64,000 nt of DNA from Petrolisthes cinctipes (lineage: Eukaryota; Arthropoda; Malacostraca; Decapoda; Porcellanidae), in assembly GCA_033782935.1 (NCBI GenBank), contig JAWQEG010001436.1, positions 454,001 through 518,000 on the forward strand. Reading direction: 5' to 3'. Position 1 is the stretch's first letter. Every line of letters begins with the position of its first letter. Position numbers and translations under genes: made by a program. The notes under the pieces were generated by a model. That model saw nothing but the letters and a program-made list of their open reading frames with translations. It did not search any database and was not told where the DNA came from. Positions 32,222 through 41,749 of the stretch are shown here, piece after piece.

Positions 32222-32466
32222 GGTCATGACATGTCTCAGTAAAAAGTTTTAATAACAGCAAATGTGTAAGTGTTATAATGGTCCTTTTTTTTTTTAAATT
32301 CATTGTGCCGTAGCGTCAGTCAATAGGCAGACAACAGTACACAAGGGTAGGCGGGACTCACGAGAACCCAATGACCACACACACACACAAGCACACACAC
32401 ACACATCACGAAAACATAACAGAATGAAGCACAAGCACACAGACAAATATTTACATCATGACCTAC

Positions 32467-33465
32467 TTAAATCCACCTAAACGAGGGTGGCGCACCAGAG
32501 GTTCCTCCAGAACCTGATGGTTTCAGGAGGTGTCGATAAACCACATCAAGTGGCAGGCCCTGGGGCAGCAAGTGTTGGACAGTGGGACAGGCTAGGCAAT
32601 AGTGCTCTATAGTGTTAGCACGAAGCGCTCGACACAAGCAACATTCAGTGAAGGGAGGCTCACCCTGCATCCCAGCAACCTGCCATGGTGGCCGGTAGCC
32701 AAGCCTCAAACGAGCAGAGACTACATTGTGCTTCCAAACCATGAGGCCTCGACGACGGTAGGAATATTTGTGACGGCAGACAGACTCGTAATGGGTGATG
32801 GAGATGCTGAAGGGCCTCTCTGCATCCCTGCGTCGCTGTACAGGGAGGAGAGCGGCGGAGCCAACTCTAGAAAGGTAACATGTCAGGGAGAGAGGACGTC
32901 CAACACCACGAGGAGGCAGATGGCAGGCTTCCTTTGCGAGTCTGTCAACTGTACCATTGTGACGTAAACCTACATGGGATGGCACCCATAAAAATTTGAC
33001 AGTCAAGTTACGATTACGCAATAAGGCCAAAAACGATAAAATCTGCTGAATAATAGTAGAGTGTGTTGGCTGAACACTAGAGAGGGAATGAAGGGCAGGT
33101 TTGGAGTCACAAAAAATGGCAGCATTCACTCCACGTTGACAAACAAGACTAACAGCATCCAGAATGGCATACAGTTCACACAATGTTGAGCTAGAGTGGT
33201 TACAGAGACGACGGCCAACCCAGCCCCCTGGATGTGACTCCAGGTCAGGCGAGAAAACGGCACAACCTGCTGTACCATCCACCTACAATGAGCCATCAGT
33301 GTAGAGGCAGTATGGATCTGTGATGGAGGAAGTCACTGTTTCTATGTGTTCCAGAGCCAACTGCCGCTGTAGAGAAGGCAGCTCCGACTTGGAAGTAGGT
33401 GTAAAGCTCACATCAGGTGTTGGTAGCATCCATGGAGGGGGCCCTGGGGGGACGTCTGCAACCAT
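32467..33465 (-). pseudogene. RNase H and C-terminus of the truncated LINE
   Basis: The RNase H blocks YCLYTDGSL, STLCELYAILDAVSLV, IFCDSKPALHSL and KFLWVPSHVGLRHNGTVDRL are present, and the domain ends with a Cys/His segment (CCLCRALRANTIEHYC). One in-frame stop at about 33283 follows YTDGSL; otherwise the frame is open for 332 codons. In one RNase H block the usual acidic residue before 'RLAKEA' reads TVDRL, so Asp is retained. An I-superfamily LINE is likely. Confidence 0.8.
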
Positions 33466-33470
33466 TATAT

Positions 33471-34028
33471 CTATACAAGACTACGGAGCATAGAGGAAAC
33501 AGACCTTATAAGAGTACGTCCAGCAGGCAGTATGGGAGGGACAGGGGAGTTTGGTCTAAGAGAAGTCCTGACTAACTGAGAGTAATGGTGTGAAAGATGT
33601 GGGAAATGGAGGCACTTGACAGTGAAGCAAGTGACATTACAATAAATTCTCTCGATTAATGGGGGACGACGCAACTTACGCTGCATGTTCACTATCCTGG
33701 TCGACATTGGACAGCCGAGAATTATTCTCATTGCTCTATTCTGAAATTTTTCTAAAGTTTCCAGAGTAACCCTAGGAAGTTGAATCAAAGCAGGGGAGAG
33801 GTAATCAACAACTGAACGGATAAAAGCAATATAGATGGTCCTGGCTACTGGGATGGAGATGCCCGAGGAGTTGTTAGAGAGCCATTGAAGTGGTGTAAGT
33901 CGGCGCTGGAGACGACCCAATAAGTCCTGGACAATGGGATGGTCTTGAGGTCTGGCAGGGACAATCGGCCAAATATTGACTGGAGTGCCCAGGTAGCAGT
34001 ACTGGGAACACATGCAAATGACAGTACC
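33471..34028 (-). pseudogene. RT thumb region of the truncated LINE
   Basis: The minus frame carries YLGTPVNIWPIVPARPQDHP, LLGRLQRRLTPLQWLSN, FIRSVVDYLSPALIQLP and FQNRAMRIILGCPMSTR, the region after the RT active site. It starts at the truncation point and ends in a stop before the RNase H frame. Confidence 0.8.
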
Positions 34029-34039
34029 ATAATGGTCCT

Positions 34040-34276
34040 GACTGTATATCAATAAAAACACCTCTCACTAAGATAATAATTAAATAAATTTGCTCGCTAA
34101 ACAATAAAATGTCTCCTTAATCTTTATTCATAGAGGCATCTTTCCCAGGCAATGCCGGGTACCTCCGCTAGTACATACATAAAGACGATATAGTACATAT
34201 GTCTTTTCAGCTTGAAGGCCCGAGACTGACTGAATTTCCAAATAGCCTTTTCGCCTTTTTCAGCTCTAACGGAAAA
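34040..34276. other. Spacer with decayed dispersed repeat edge
   Basis: No gene. It includes 'caggcaatgccgggtacctccgctagt' (34148-34174), similar in feel to the end of a dispersed repeat seen in many invertebrates (recollection, not tested). Confidence 0.35.
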
Positions 34277-34294
34277 TTTCCGTTCGAGACTGTA

Positions 34295-34484
34295 CAGCCA
34301 TGGCTGATAGTGCTGGACCAGGGTCCAAGGAATGTTGGAGAGCCACTGAACAGAGTTCGAAAAAGTGAGTCTTCTAAACCCCTCTCAACGTTAAGAATGG
34401 TTTGGAAAATTCACTTGTTTGAACTCTGTCTAGTTGCTCTCCAACACTCCTTGGAACCTGGTCCTGCACTATCAGCCATGGCTG
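34295..34484. mobile_element. 190-bp TA-flanked MITE
   Basis: Nearly a full palindrome: arms of about 80 bp start CAGCCATGGCTGATAGTGC and its complement. TA is at 34293-34294 and 34485-34486. A Tc1/mariner-type MITE is likely. It has no coding sequence. Confidence 0.8.
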
Positions 34485-34491
34485 TACTGTA

Positions 34492-34654
34492 CAGTCGGCG
34501 GCAAAAGTCCTGTCGCCTCACTTGCTTCACCGAGGCACGCAATCTTCAAAGACTCGAGATTATTAGGTGTAGAAAACGTGCGTATTTCTCGAGTCCATGA
34601 ACACTGCTTGTCTCGGTGAAGCAGGTGAGGCGACAGGACTTATGCCGCCGACTG
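34492..34654. mobile_element. 163-bp TA-flanked MITE
   Basis: The termini CAGTCGGCGGCAAAAGTCCT and the complement of CAGTCGGCGGCATAAGTCCT extend to arms of about 75 bp. TA is at 34490-34491 and 34655-34656. The unit lies 5 bp from the preceding MITE. A related terminus occurs at 39418. Confidence 0.85.
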
Positions 34655-34789
34655 TACATTTGGTGCACGTTTTTAGTGGCTCGAACGGAAAAAATCCTCT
34701 CGAGCTTTACATTTGGCGTGCGATTTTAGCAGCTCGAGCTCTTCTTATGGTTTTAACCGATAAATAGAATATTTGATATTGTAATGTAA

Positions 34790-34985
34790 TTTTTACGTCA
34801 AGTTACATCATGTTAAGTCATAAAAACCTTTGCCGGTGGTGCTGATTCAGAATATATAGTTTCGGGAGTGAAACTTTTTTTTTAGCGGATTTATAGTAGA
34901 TGACGTACTTTTTACGTCGAGTTACGTCAGGTTACGTCATACCAAAACCTTCGCCTGGTGATGGAGATTCTGAATATATATGGGT
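34790..34985 (+). repeat. Direct repeat pair with TACGTCA motifs
   Basis: 'ttttacgtcaagttacatcatgttaagtcat' (about 34790) recurs as 'ttttacgtcgagttacgtcaggttacgtcat' (about 34909), each followed by 'aaaacctt.gcc.ggtg.tg...gattc.gaatatata'. Spacing is about 120 bp. Confidence 0.75.
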
Positions 34986-36059
34986 TTTGGATGTAGGTTT
35001 AACCATTTTCGAGTTATAAGAGGACAAACAGAGACGGTTTGCCATTTATAGTATAGATGTTCATAGTTCATGATTTTGCATACTCTATTTTACGTAGCAC
35101 TACCGTGTAGGGAGATATAGCATGACGTCGTGCTATGTCAATATTGCTGTGGGTTGTGTTATGAAGAACGTACGATAATCTTTTCACGTAATGCTACGTG
35201 CTTCAGGTCACTGCCACGAGTACCAGCCCTATAGTAATATCGTACCTGTAGCTTTGTTTGTTACTCACCAGCATCGAGGCACTCATGCCGATAGTTTTTT
35301 GGAAAGTTGTACAGTATATTTTCCGCTATCCATTCATATGCTAATTATTTCACTTTGTAGTACTCAACCATATTCAACGACAATCGGGCACCCCTACATT
35401 TTCTCACCATATTTTGTGATGATGCAATAGCTCGCCCGACTCCTCACCTTTCTCTTACCAACGATTGGGACAGAGAGAACCTTGTGGTTTCTAATGCTGT
35501 CAAAACACATTTAATTTCCCTTAAGTTATGTTCTAGTCTTCCAAATGACAATTTCCTAGGCTTCATCGACACACTGCTTAAATTTTCCTCTTCCCCAACA
35601 TCCTTGGTGTATCTTTTTCCCAGAATATCTCTGAAGAGATCTCATTACCTCCCTAGCTACATGCAACAACCTAAAAGAAGTTAAGTGGTCTTCGCAGATT
35701 CCTTGAATACTGTATGTACTTCACCCCCATACAGCTGCTGTCTCTGTACAGAGGTCTCATCTACCCTTGTGTAGGGTAATGTTCTCATAGGCCTTTCTAC
35801 TTGTCAACTCTCCCCTTCTTACTGATTCCCTACAGCCTCTTTTTCAATATGCTGCAAAGTTGCATCACTCTCTCTCTCTCTTTATTACATTGAACATTGA
35901 TCTTTTGAATTTTTTCATTGTATGCTTCCTTCCCCGAAGAGAGCATGCAACACTTGCCACGCTATTCGATCTCGCCCTGTTTCTACCTACGGTTCAACAT
36001 ATTGTATGAGTTAATGGGTATTTTCAGTCATCAGATACACGAATGGTTAACTCTACAAC
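34986..36059. other. Spacer, no gene seen
   Basis: Ordinary AT-rich sequence. Short frames (for example 35484-35684) show no motif. A small CT tract lies near 35864-35880. Confidence 0.5.
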
Positions 36060-36551
36060 ACTCTAACCCCATAAATGCCATTCAGTGGTTTTCGCAGGCA
36101 GTATCTTTAATCTTAGCTGAATCAGGAGAAACGGTCATGAATATATTGTCAGTGTGTGTTTCCCTTATGCTTGATTCTGTACAATCAGACAGTATTTTCT
36201 TCATTCAGCCAGGTTCTGAACATGTAACTAGATGATGATCAGTAGTCTCAAGAAGTTCATTTATCCATCGTCGTATTTGTGTCAAGAATTGGCAACGTTT
36301 CAGTAGCAACATCATTACTCCGAAACCTTAATGATTAACATAAAAGGATGGAATAATCTATGCCTGATATTATATATATATATAAAATATAATGGTATAA
36401 GACAACTAAGCAGGTGTTGTTTCAATGCAATGATAAGTGGGCAAAAGGTACAAAGCATTTATGTAAATATATAGAGAACAGGTGAATGCAGCCATACACC
36501 TCTGACAGCAGAAACAATCTTCATGATATATGGATACTTTACATACAATAC

Positions 36552-36554
<3 letters not shown>

Positions 36555-36642
<88 letters not shown>
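36555..36642. repeat. (AT)n microsatellite
   Basis: 88 bp of pure AT repeat inside duplication copy 2. Confidence 0.98.
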
Positions 36643-36644
<2 letters not shown>

Positions 36645-37049
36645 CGATGCAAAACAAAACATAAAGTGTGACGTTATCAGCTTAAGTATATCATGTTATT
36701 GATTAAAAACTGGTACTATACATTGATATATTAACTCCATATGTTCTTGTAACAGATCACCAAAGTTACTCTGTATACCGTATGTCTCATAAACAACATG
36801 AATAATATCGATCAGTCACTCTAGAAATGAATATATAGAAAAAAAGGCGTGTTGTTGACGTAGTGGGGATAAACAGATGTTCTTTCTGGGAGCCACAGGT
36901 GTGGAGTGAGAGATGCATCTATTGCATTGTTCATCTACCTACAATTTCATTGCAGGTGCAGTGAAGCTGAAGTGAGGACGTGTTTACAATTATTGAACGG
37001 TGCCGATCTTCACTAACTCCAACCTAGGTTGTCCTACCCACACTCCATT

Positions 37050-37133
37050 ATGGAGCTGAAGGCCTGGCTGATCTTCGGTTCCACTTTGCTGATGGTTCAC
37101 TTTCCCATCCGTGCTGACGCCCTCAATTCTGAC
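37050..37133 (+). CDS. Candidate first coding exon with signal peptide
   Basis: ATG opens 28 codons: MELKAWLIFGSTLLMVHF, then PIRADALNSD, directly followed by GTGAGT, a good splice donor. The peptide has a short n-region, a hydrophobic core and an AxA-like RADA cleavage site, as in a secreted protein. Read on without splicing, the frame stops after 7 more codons. No downstream exon is identified; a P element sits 400 bp further on, in what would be intron 1. I do not recognise the protein. The diverged duplicate at 29342 has lost its start codon. Confidence 0.45.
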
Positions 37134-38017
37134 GTGAGTTGCAGCTTGGATTAACTCTTATAGTGTTATAATCGAATGTGTGTCTCACGTCACAAACAGA
37201 GTGACCGCTGACTCGATTCCCAGTTAGGAAATGTTCTCAGTGTTGTTCCTGCTGTCTCCGCACGCTGCCATCTTAACTTTCATGTCCCTACAACAAGTTT
37301 TACATATTTGTGTTGAGTAACATCAGATTCTGACGCATTTCGCTGTTGGAAGCAAGAGCACTCGTGACGTTCAAAAAGTTAAACACTTTGACTTAACCTT
37401 TCATCAACAGCTTGCGTGTTACATTATATGATTTGTAAAACAAATGTAACAGGATAATCATCGTTAGCTTCAATGGTTAACTGGCCTCTGTTACTTGACT
37501 CGTATCAGGATATATTCGCCCTCAGTAATGTATCATGCAAGGCCGCTTGAAGAGTAGGTTGTCTCACCGCGCAGGCAGGGAGAGAGTGATGACGTCACTG
37601 TGAAGAGTCTCTCGCTCCCTCACTCATAGATACCCTTTACAAACCGTGCCCAAAACACAACATTTTGCACTGGATACATGATATTTTATATTGTTGGGGG
37701 CAGATGGGGAATGATGCAGCTTGTGACCATTATTCCTTATAGCATTATTCATTTCAGCACCAAAAGAGTAGCCTACCTTTTGATATGATAAATATGTCTC
37801 TCTCTTGTGATCAGCTGTCAACCTTAAACTATTTCAAAGCCTAGTTGAAGAAAAATGGGTAGGCATTAATATTTTAATAAGGAAACAAATATAATACATA
37901 AATTACAGTACTAAGAGTAAGTTTAAACTTCAAAATGTATCATGTATACCATGTAGGATATATACAATACTTAATCATAAGTAGTATCATGCTTTGCTCT
38001 TTCACTGAATTCTTATC

Positions 38018-39200
38018 TTAGTTTTGACATTTTGTTAGATATTTTCCTCTGTGAATTTCGCTCTCTGTTGAATATCCGTATCCTGAAAAATATGAGACAA
38101 CGAACAAAAACCTAATCACATCATCTGGTAAATCTACAAAATTTCTTATTTCACTTGCTAATGTTGTTACAAATTTTGGTGTCTCTCTGAGTTCCTTATC
38201 TCCGTGATAACAAATAAATAGTCTTTCCATTTTTTCAGTTGATAAGAAAATATATATATATTGCTGGGTCTCTTTAACTTCCCTTCTGTTCTAGAAATTG
38301 TACCAATCCAGTTTTCTGTGCTTGCATCTGTACCGAGTAAATTGTACTGTGGACACTTTTTGACAAATAACCCCCAATGTACCTCAGTCCTTCTGTTTCC
38401 ATTGCTTTTTCTAATGTCTCTTCTTCTTATTCTGTACTTATTGGAAGACAGTTCTCAGTGTCTTCCATTTCACACGTGGAATTATCAAAATCAAATGATG
38501 TGAAAAGTATAGCTGACAGGCAAAGCTCTCGACCTTAGGCCTAGCACTACTTTCAATCTTATGATATTGTGATGAAGCTGTGCTGGAAAACCAACTTCCT
38601 GACATGTTTACCTCATCTGCATATTCTTGTGTGTTGTATTTTGCCCCAATCAACGCAATGTTCTTCCCAAGAAGATATGTTTTGAGGTTATACTTCACTT
38701 GAAGTGGGGATGGGTGGTCAGAACACACATCTGCAGAAGGGAAGCAAACAGATTCTCCAAAACATCTTGGTTTAATTTATATGTTAATACATAAGAAATA
38801 GTACGAGAAACTTGCTCGTACTGTACCTTCCCAATCCTTACTCTGCAAAAGTCCTTTCTGGCCAAAATACTGCAAGGACTCAGCTGTACAATAATCCCAT
38901 AGTCAAGAACATTGTTACGAATCAGCCTCATCAAGTGAGGGGCATCTGCAAACACATATACTTCCCTGTCTTTAGCAGCTGGATTCGTGAAAGAGGTATT
39001 ATCTAAATTTATACTCAGACTGTTCCATAATCTTACATTTGTGGGAATGAGATCATTCACTATGGCTACTACTGGGTATCCAACTGCTTCCACCCTGCTA
39101 ATTAAATAAAATAAAATATCCTTGCTCATGTCCGTATAAAAAATATAGTATATTACCTGTTTCCATGGGCTAGTAAGGCCTCTTATCATTGCACACTGGA
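38018..39200 (-). pseudogene. P-element/THAP9-like transposase, C-terminal half
   Basis: The frame 38695-39189 reads MIRGLTSPWKQVIYYIFYTD, ISRVEAVGYPVVAIVND, NVRLWNSLSI and REVYVFADAPHLMRLIRNN, the RNase H-like core and following segment of P-family transposases. It shifts frame near 38720 and continues as HPSPLQVKYNLKTYLLGKN. A last piece at 38018-38230 (LPDDVIRFLF) matches the C-terminal region in pattern. The THAP DNA-binding domain and coiled coil are missing: coding sequence stops at a T/G homopolymer tract (about 39202-39233). It cannot make active transposase. Confidence 0.85.
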
Positions 39201-39201
39201 C

Positions 39202-39233
39202 TTTTTTTTTTTTTTTTTTGGGGGGGGGGGGGG
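39202..39233. repeat. Homopolymer T-run followed by G-run
   Basis: About 19 T then about 13 G at the point where the transposase N-terminus is lost. It may mark the deletion junction or filler synthesis. Confidence 0.85.
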
Positions 39234-39417
39234 TGTCGCGGGCTACTACTGAGTGTGAGTGAGAATACGTGGGTCTGATTGGATGAAGGTGATGTGAGGT
39301 GAGGTAAGGGGAGTCACCTATCCTGTCTGTCTTCAGTCTGACGTCATGCGCGTGGTAGGACGAGTTTAGAGACAGACACGGGAAGACCTACTCTTCAAGC
39401 GGCCTTGGTATCATGTA

Positions 39418-39619
39418 CAGCCGGCGGCAAAACTACTGTCGCCAAATGTACCAATCATAAGATACAGTATGGAACCATAAGCTTCACAGGTTCGTAAACT
39501 GAAAAAAACATAGAAGTTTATTGTTATCCCCTGGATATTGCGATTCTGTATGGTGAATGTGCTTTATGTTATCTTTCAAGAAGCGCCCACTGAGGCTACA
39601 TGACTTTTATTGCCGACTG
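39418..39619. mobile_element. 202-bp TA-flanked MITE next to the P element
   Basis: The left end CAGCCGGCGGCAAAACTACT and the right end (complement CAGTCGGCAATAAAAGTCAT) are inverted relatives. TA is at 39416-39417 and 39620-39621. The termini resemble those of the MITE at 34492. The left TA directly follows the P element's TSD. Confidence 0.65.
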
Positions 39620-39796
39620 TATAGTTTCCACCAGTCACAAGGAGTAGTAGCAATTGACCACATTTCCCGCGTTCTCTGGTCAAAGTAACAGTTCATACGT
39701 CCTCCAACTTATTCTTATGCGATTAGAGGACATCCACAATTTTGAACGAAACAAGTGTGGCCGAATAGTTGACGAAGAAATAATATATATACACAG

Positions 39797-40398
39797 TGTC
39801 ACGGCCTTTACTTATAAGACCCGATGCACCCAAGAGAAAAAATGCACCGTTGCTCTCCCAAATACTTTAGATTGACATACTTGAAACATTGAGAAAAATA
39901 ACATTAATTTAATTCACGAACAATATGCATCTCACTCAAGTACATGGAATACATTGACAATATTAACTTCACACAATACATTAACAATTGGTTCTGTTCT
40001 CCCAACTTAAGTAATACAAAAATAATCACCTTAATACTAGACCTTAAATATTAAACCTTAATGCTACTTACAAATATTTCACCAACCCCGTCACCACCAC
40101 AATGCACCACCAATCCACTCGGAGCACAAGAAGCAGAGGGAATGTCTGAAACGCCGACTTCCTGCCCTCATATACCCTGTTGAAGGCATTACGTATGTGC
40201 ATCTTAGATGCCTGAGCCAATGAAACAACTCCCTCAACGCGGGAAAACTTCTTGACCAATAACACGGATAAACGCATGCACACACACTCTGCCATTGGTT
40301 GCCTTTCCTCGCTCGTTCCCTTGCCAGATGATGGTAGTTAATGTATTCCCCTAACAGGTAGTTAAGGCTGGTTCAGGCCACTCGTGCTTCTCGTCACA
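39797..40398 (-). repeat. 3' LTR of the Gmr1-like element (602 bp)
   Basis: On minus it starts TGTGACGAG and ends CCGTGACA. It contains CCAAT-type boxes (ACCAATGG, ATTGGTC) and a GGTATATGAGGG TATA-like site. The 5' LTR lacks about 316 bp of this. Confidence 0.88.
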
Positions 40399-41475
40399 CC
40401 CTCACAACTGAAAAAAGATTTTGGCACAGACAAAATCTGACTTTTTCCCTCCGTCTCATGAATCCCTCTGGATAGACAATCAGCTATAACATTTAGTTTC
40501 CCTTTTACATGGACAACATTCAGGTTGTATTCCTGTAAATATAAACTCCAACGTGTGAGTCGCTGGTTTTTATTTCTAAACTTATCAAGATATTTTAATG
40601 GTTGGTGATCAGTATACACCGTAAGAGTATCACCTGAAGAGCCAACATATACATTGAAATGTTGGAGACCAAGTATGAGTGCCAAGAGTTCTTTCTCTAT
40701 GATAGAATAATTAAGCTGGGATTTACTAAACTTCTTGCTATAATAGCAAACTGGGTGTTCTACTCCATTTCCATCATCCTGCAATAGTACTGCTCCTGCG
40801 CCTAAATTACTCGCATCAACTGCTAACTTAAATGGCTTGGTAAAATTAGGAGCCTGCAACACAGGTGGACTTGACAAAACTGATTTCAACTGGGCGAAGG
40901 CCGACTCGCACTGTGGTGTCCACTCATACTTAGTATCCTTACATAATAAATTAGTTAATGGGGCCACAACATCAGCAAAATTTATCACAAACATCCTATA
41001 ATAGTCCACCATACCTAACAGACGCTGTATTTCTCTCCTACACCGAGGTCTAGGGAAACTACATATGGCATCTATCTTGGCCTGAGGAGGCAACAGTGTA
41101 CCCTGACCTATAATATAACCCAAGTATTTAATTCTTGCTTGCACGAAGTCACATTTATCCAAGTTCGCTACTAAATTCACCTGTTCCAACTTTTCCAAAA
41201 ACTTCTCCAACCTTGCAAGATGCTCTTTCCATGTATCACTAAAGATCACCACGTCATCTATATATGTTACACAACCTTCCAGATGTTCAGTAATGATGTT
41301 CATTAATCTTTGAAACGTGGCCGAACTATTCTTCATACCGAACGGCATCACTTTACAACAATATGCATGACCCAAAGTAACAAAACATGAAACCTGTTTG
41401 GCTCGTTTACTCAGTGGGACCTGCCAGAAACCCTTGAGGAGGTCTATTTTAGTTATGAATTTTGCACTGTCTACT
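40362..41475 (-). CDS. pol: Gmr1-like pol, 3' part: RT palm and RNase H
   Basis: The frame is uninterrupted from the LINE junction: KFITKIDLLKGFWQVPLS, CCKVMPFGMKNSSATFQRL, CVTYIDDVVIFSDTW (RT active site about 41256-41272), RREIQRLLGMVDYYRMF, then RNase H with all four acidic positions visible (KLAVDASNLGAGAVLL, YSIIEKELLALILG, TVYTDHQPLKYL, LNVIADCLSR). It ends 37 bp inside the LTR. It continues the frame of 47950-51593 across the LINE insertion. No lesion other than the insertion was seen. Confidence 0.9.
41464..41475. repeat. TSD of LINE-I copy B, left
   Basis: GCACTGTCTACT, matched with one mismatch by GCACTGCCTACT at 47935-47946. Confidence 0.85.
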
Positions 41476-41749
41476 GATTGATTGATTTAGAAATGCCATG
41501 AGGCATTTGGCGGCGCAACAGCTATGGTCATATACCTCCCAACACAAAGTAGTCATCTACATTATTAATAAAATATTTACACAAACTAAACAGACTTCTC
41601 CACCCCGAAAGGGATAGGCAGCATGAATAAAAGAACATACAAACTAAAAGGCACATTTATACTAAAAAAAAACCCTGACTAATTCAAGTAAAATATATAA
41701 AAGATAAGAAAACGTTGAACTTTCTAAAAAGCCATAAATATAATAAAAC

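Larger units (their letters stand above)
32286..34028 (-). mobile_element. 5'-truncated LINE with poly(A) and 11-bp TSD
   Basis: A perfect ATAATGGTCCT lies on each side (32275-32285 and 34029-34039). The minus-strand 3' end is a run of about 12 A. The insert contains RT thumb and RNase H only, so it is a typical 5'-truncated target-primed insertion. Its sequence is clearly different from LINE-I. Confidence 0.9.
36060..37529 (+). repeat. Segmental duplication, copy 2
   Basis: Diverged counterpart of 27850-29960 in the same orientation. It carries a (TA)n tract (36555-36642) and the intact version of the signal-peptide exon. It ends at the P element insertion. Confidence 0.75.
37538..39407 (-). 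mobile_element. P-type DNA transposon, internally deleted
   Basis: Perfect 22-bp inverted ends start CAAGGCCGCTTGAAGAG (37538-37559 and 39386-39407). The 8-bp TSD GTATCATG lies at 37530-37537 and 39408-39415. Each end has a subterminal TGACGTCA (37590-37597 and 39339-39346), 52 and 61 bp from the tip. Inside is the C-terminal half of a P-element/THAP9-like transposase on the minus strand. At 1870 bp it is shorter than typical autonomous P elements. Confidence 0.92.

Noticed and set aside
39654..39875. 73-codon plus frame crossing into the gypsy 3' LTR
   Set aside because: Part of it repeats in the other LTR (51627-51818) only because the LTR is duplicated; no coding evidence.
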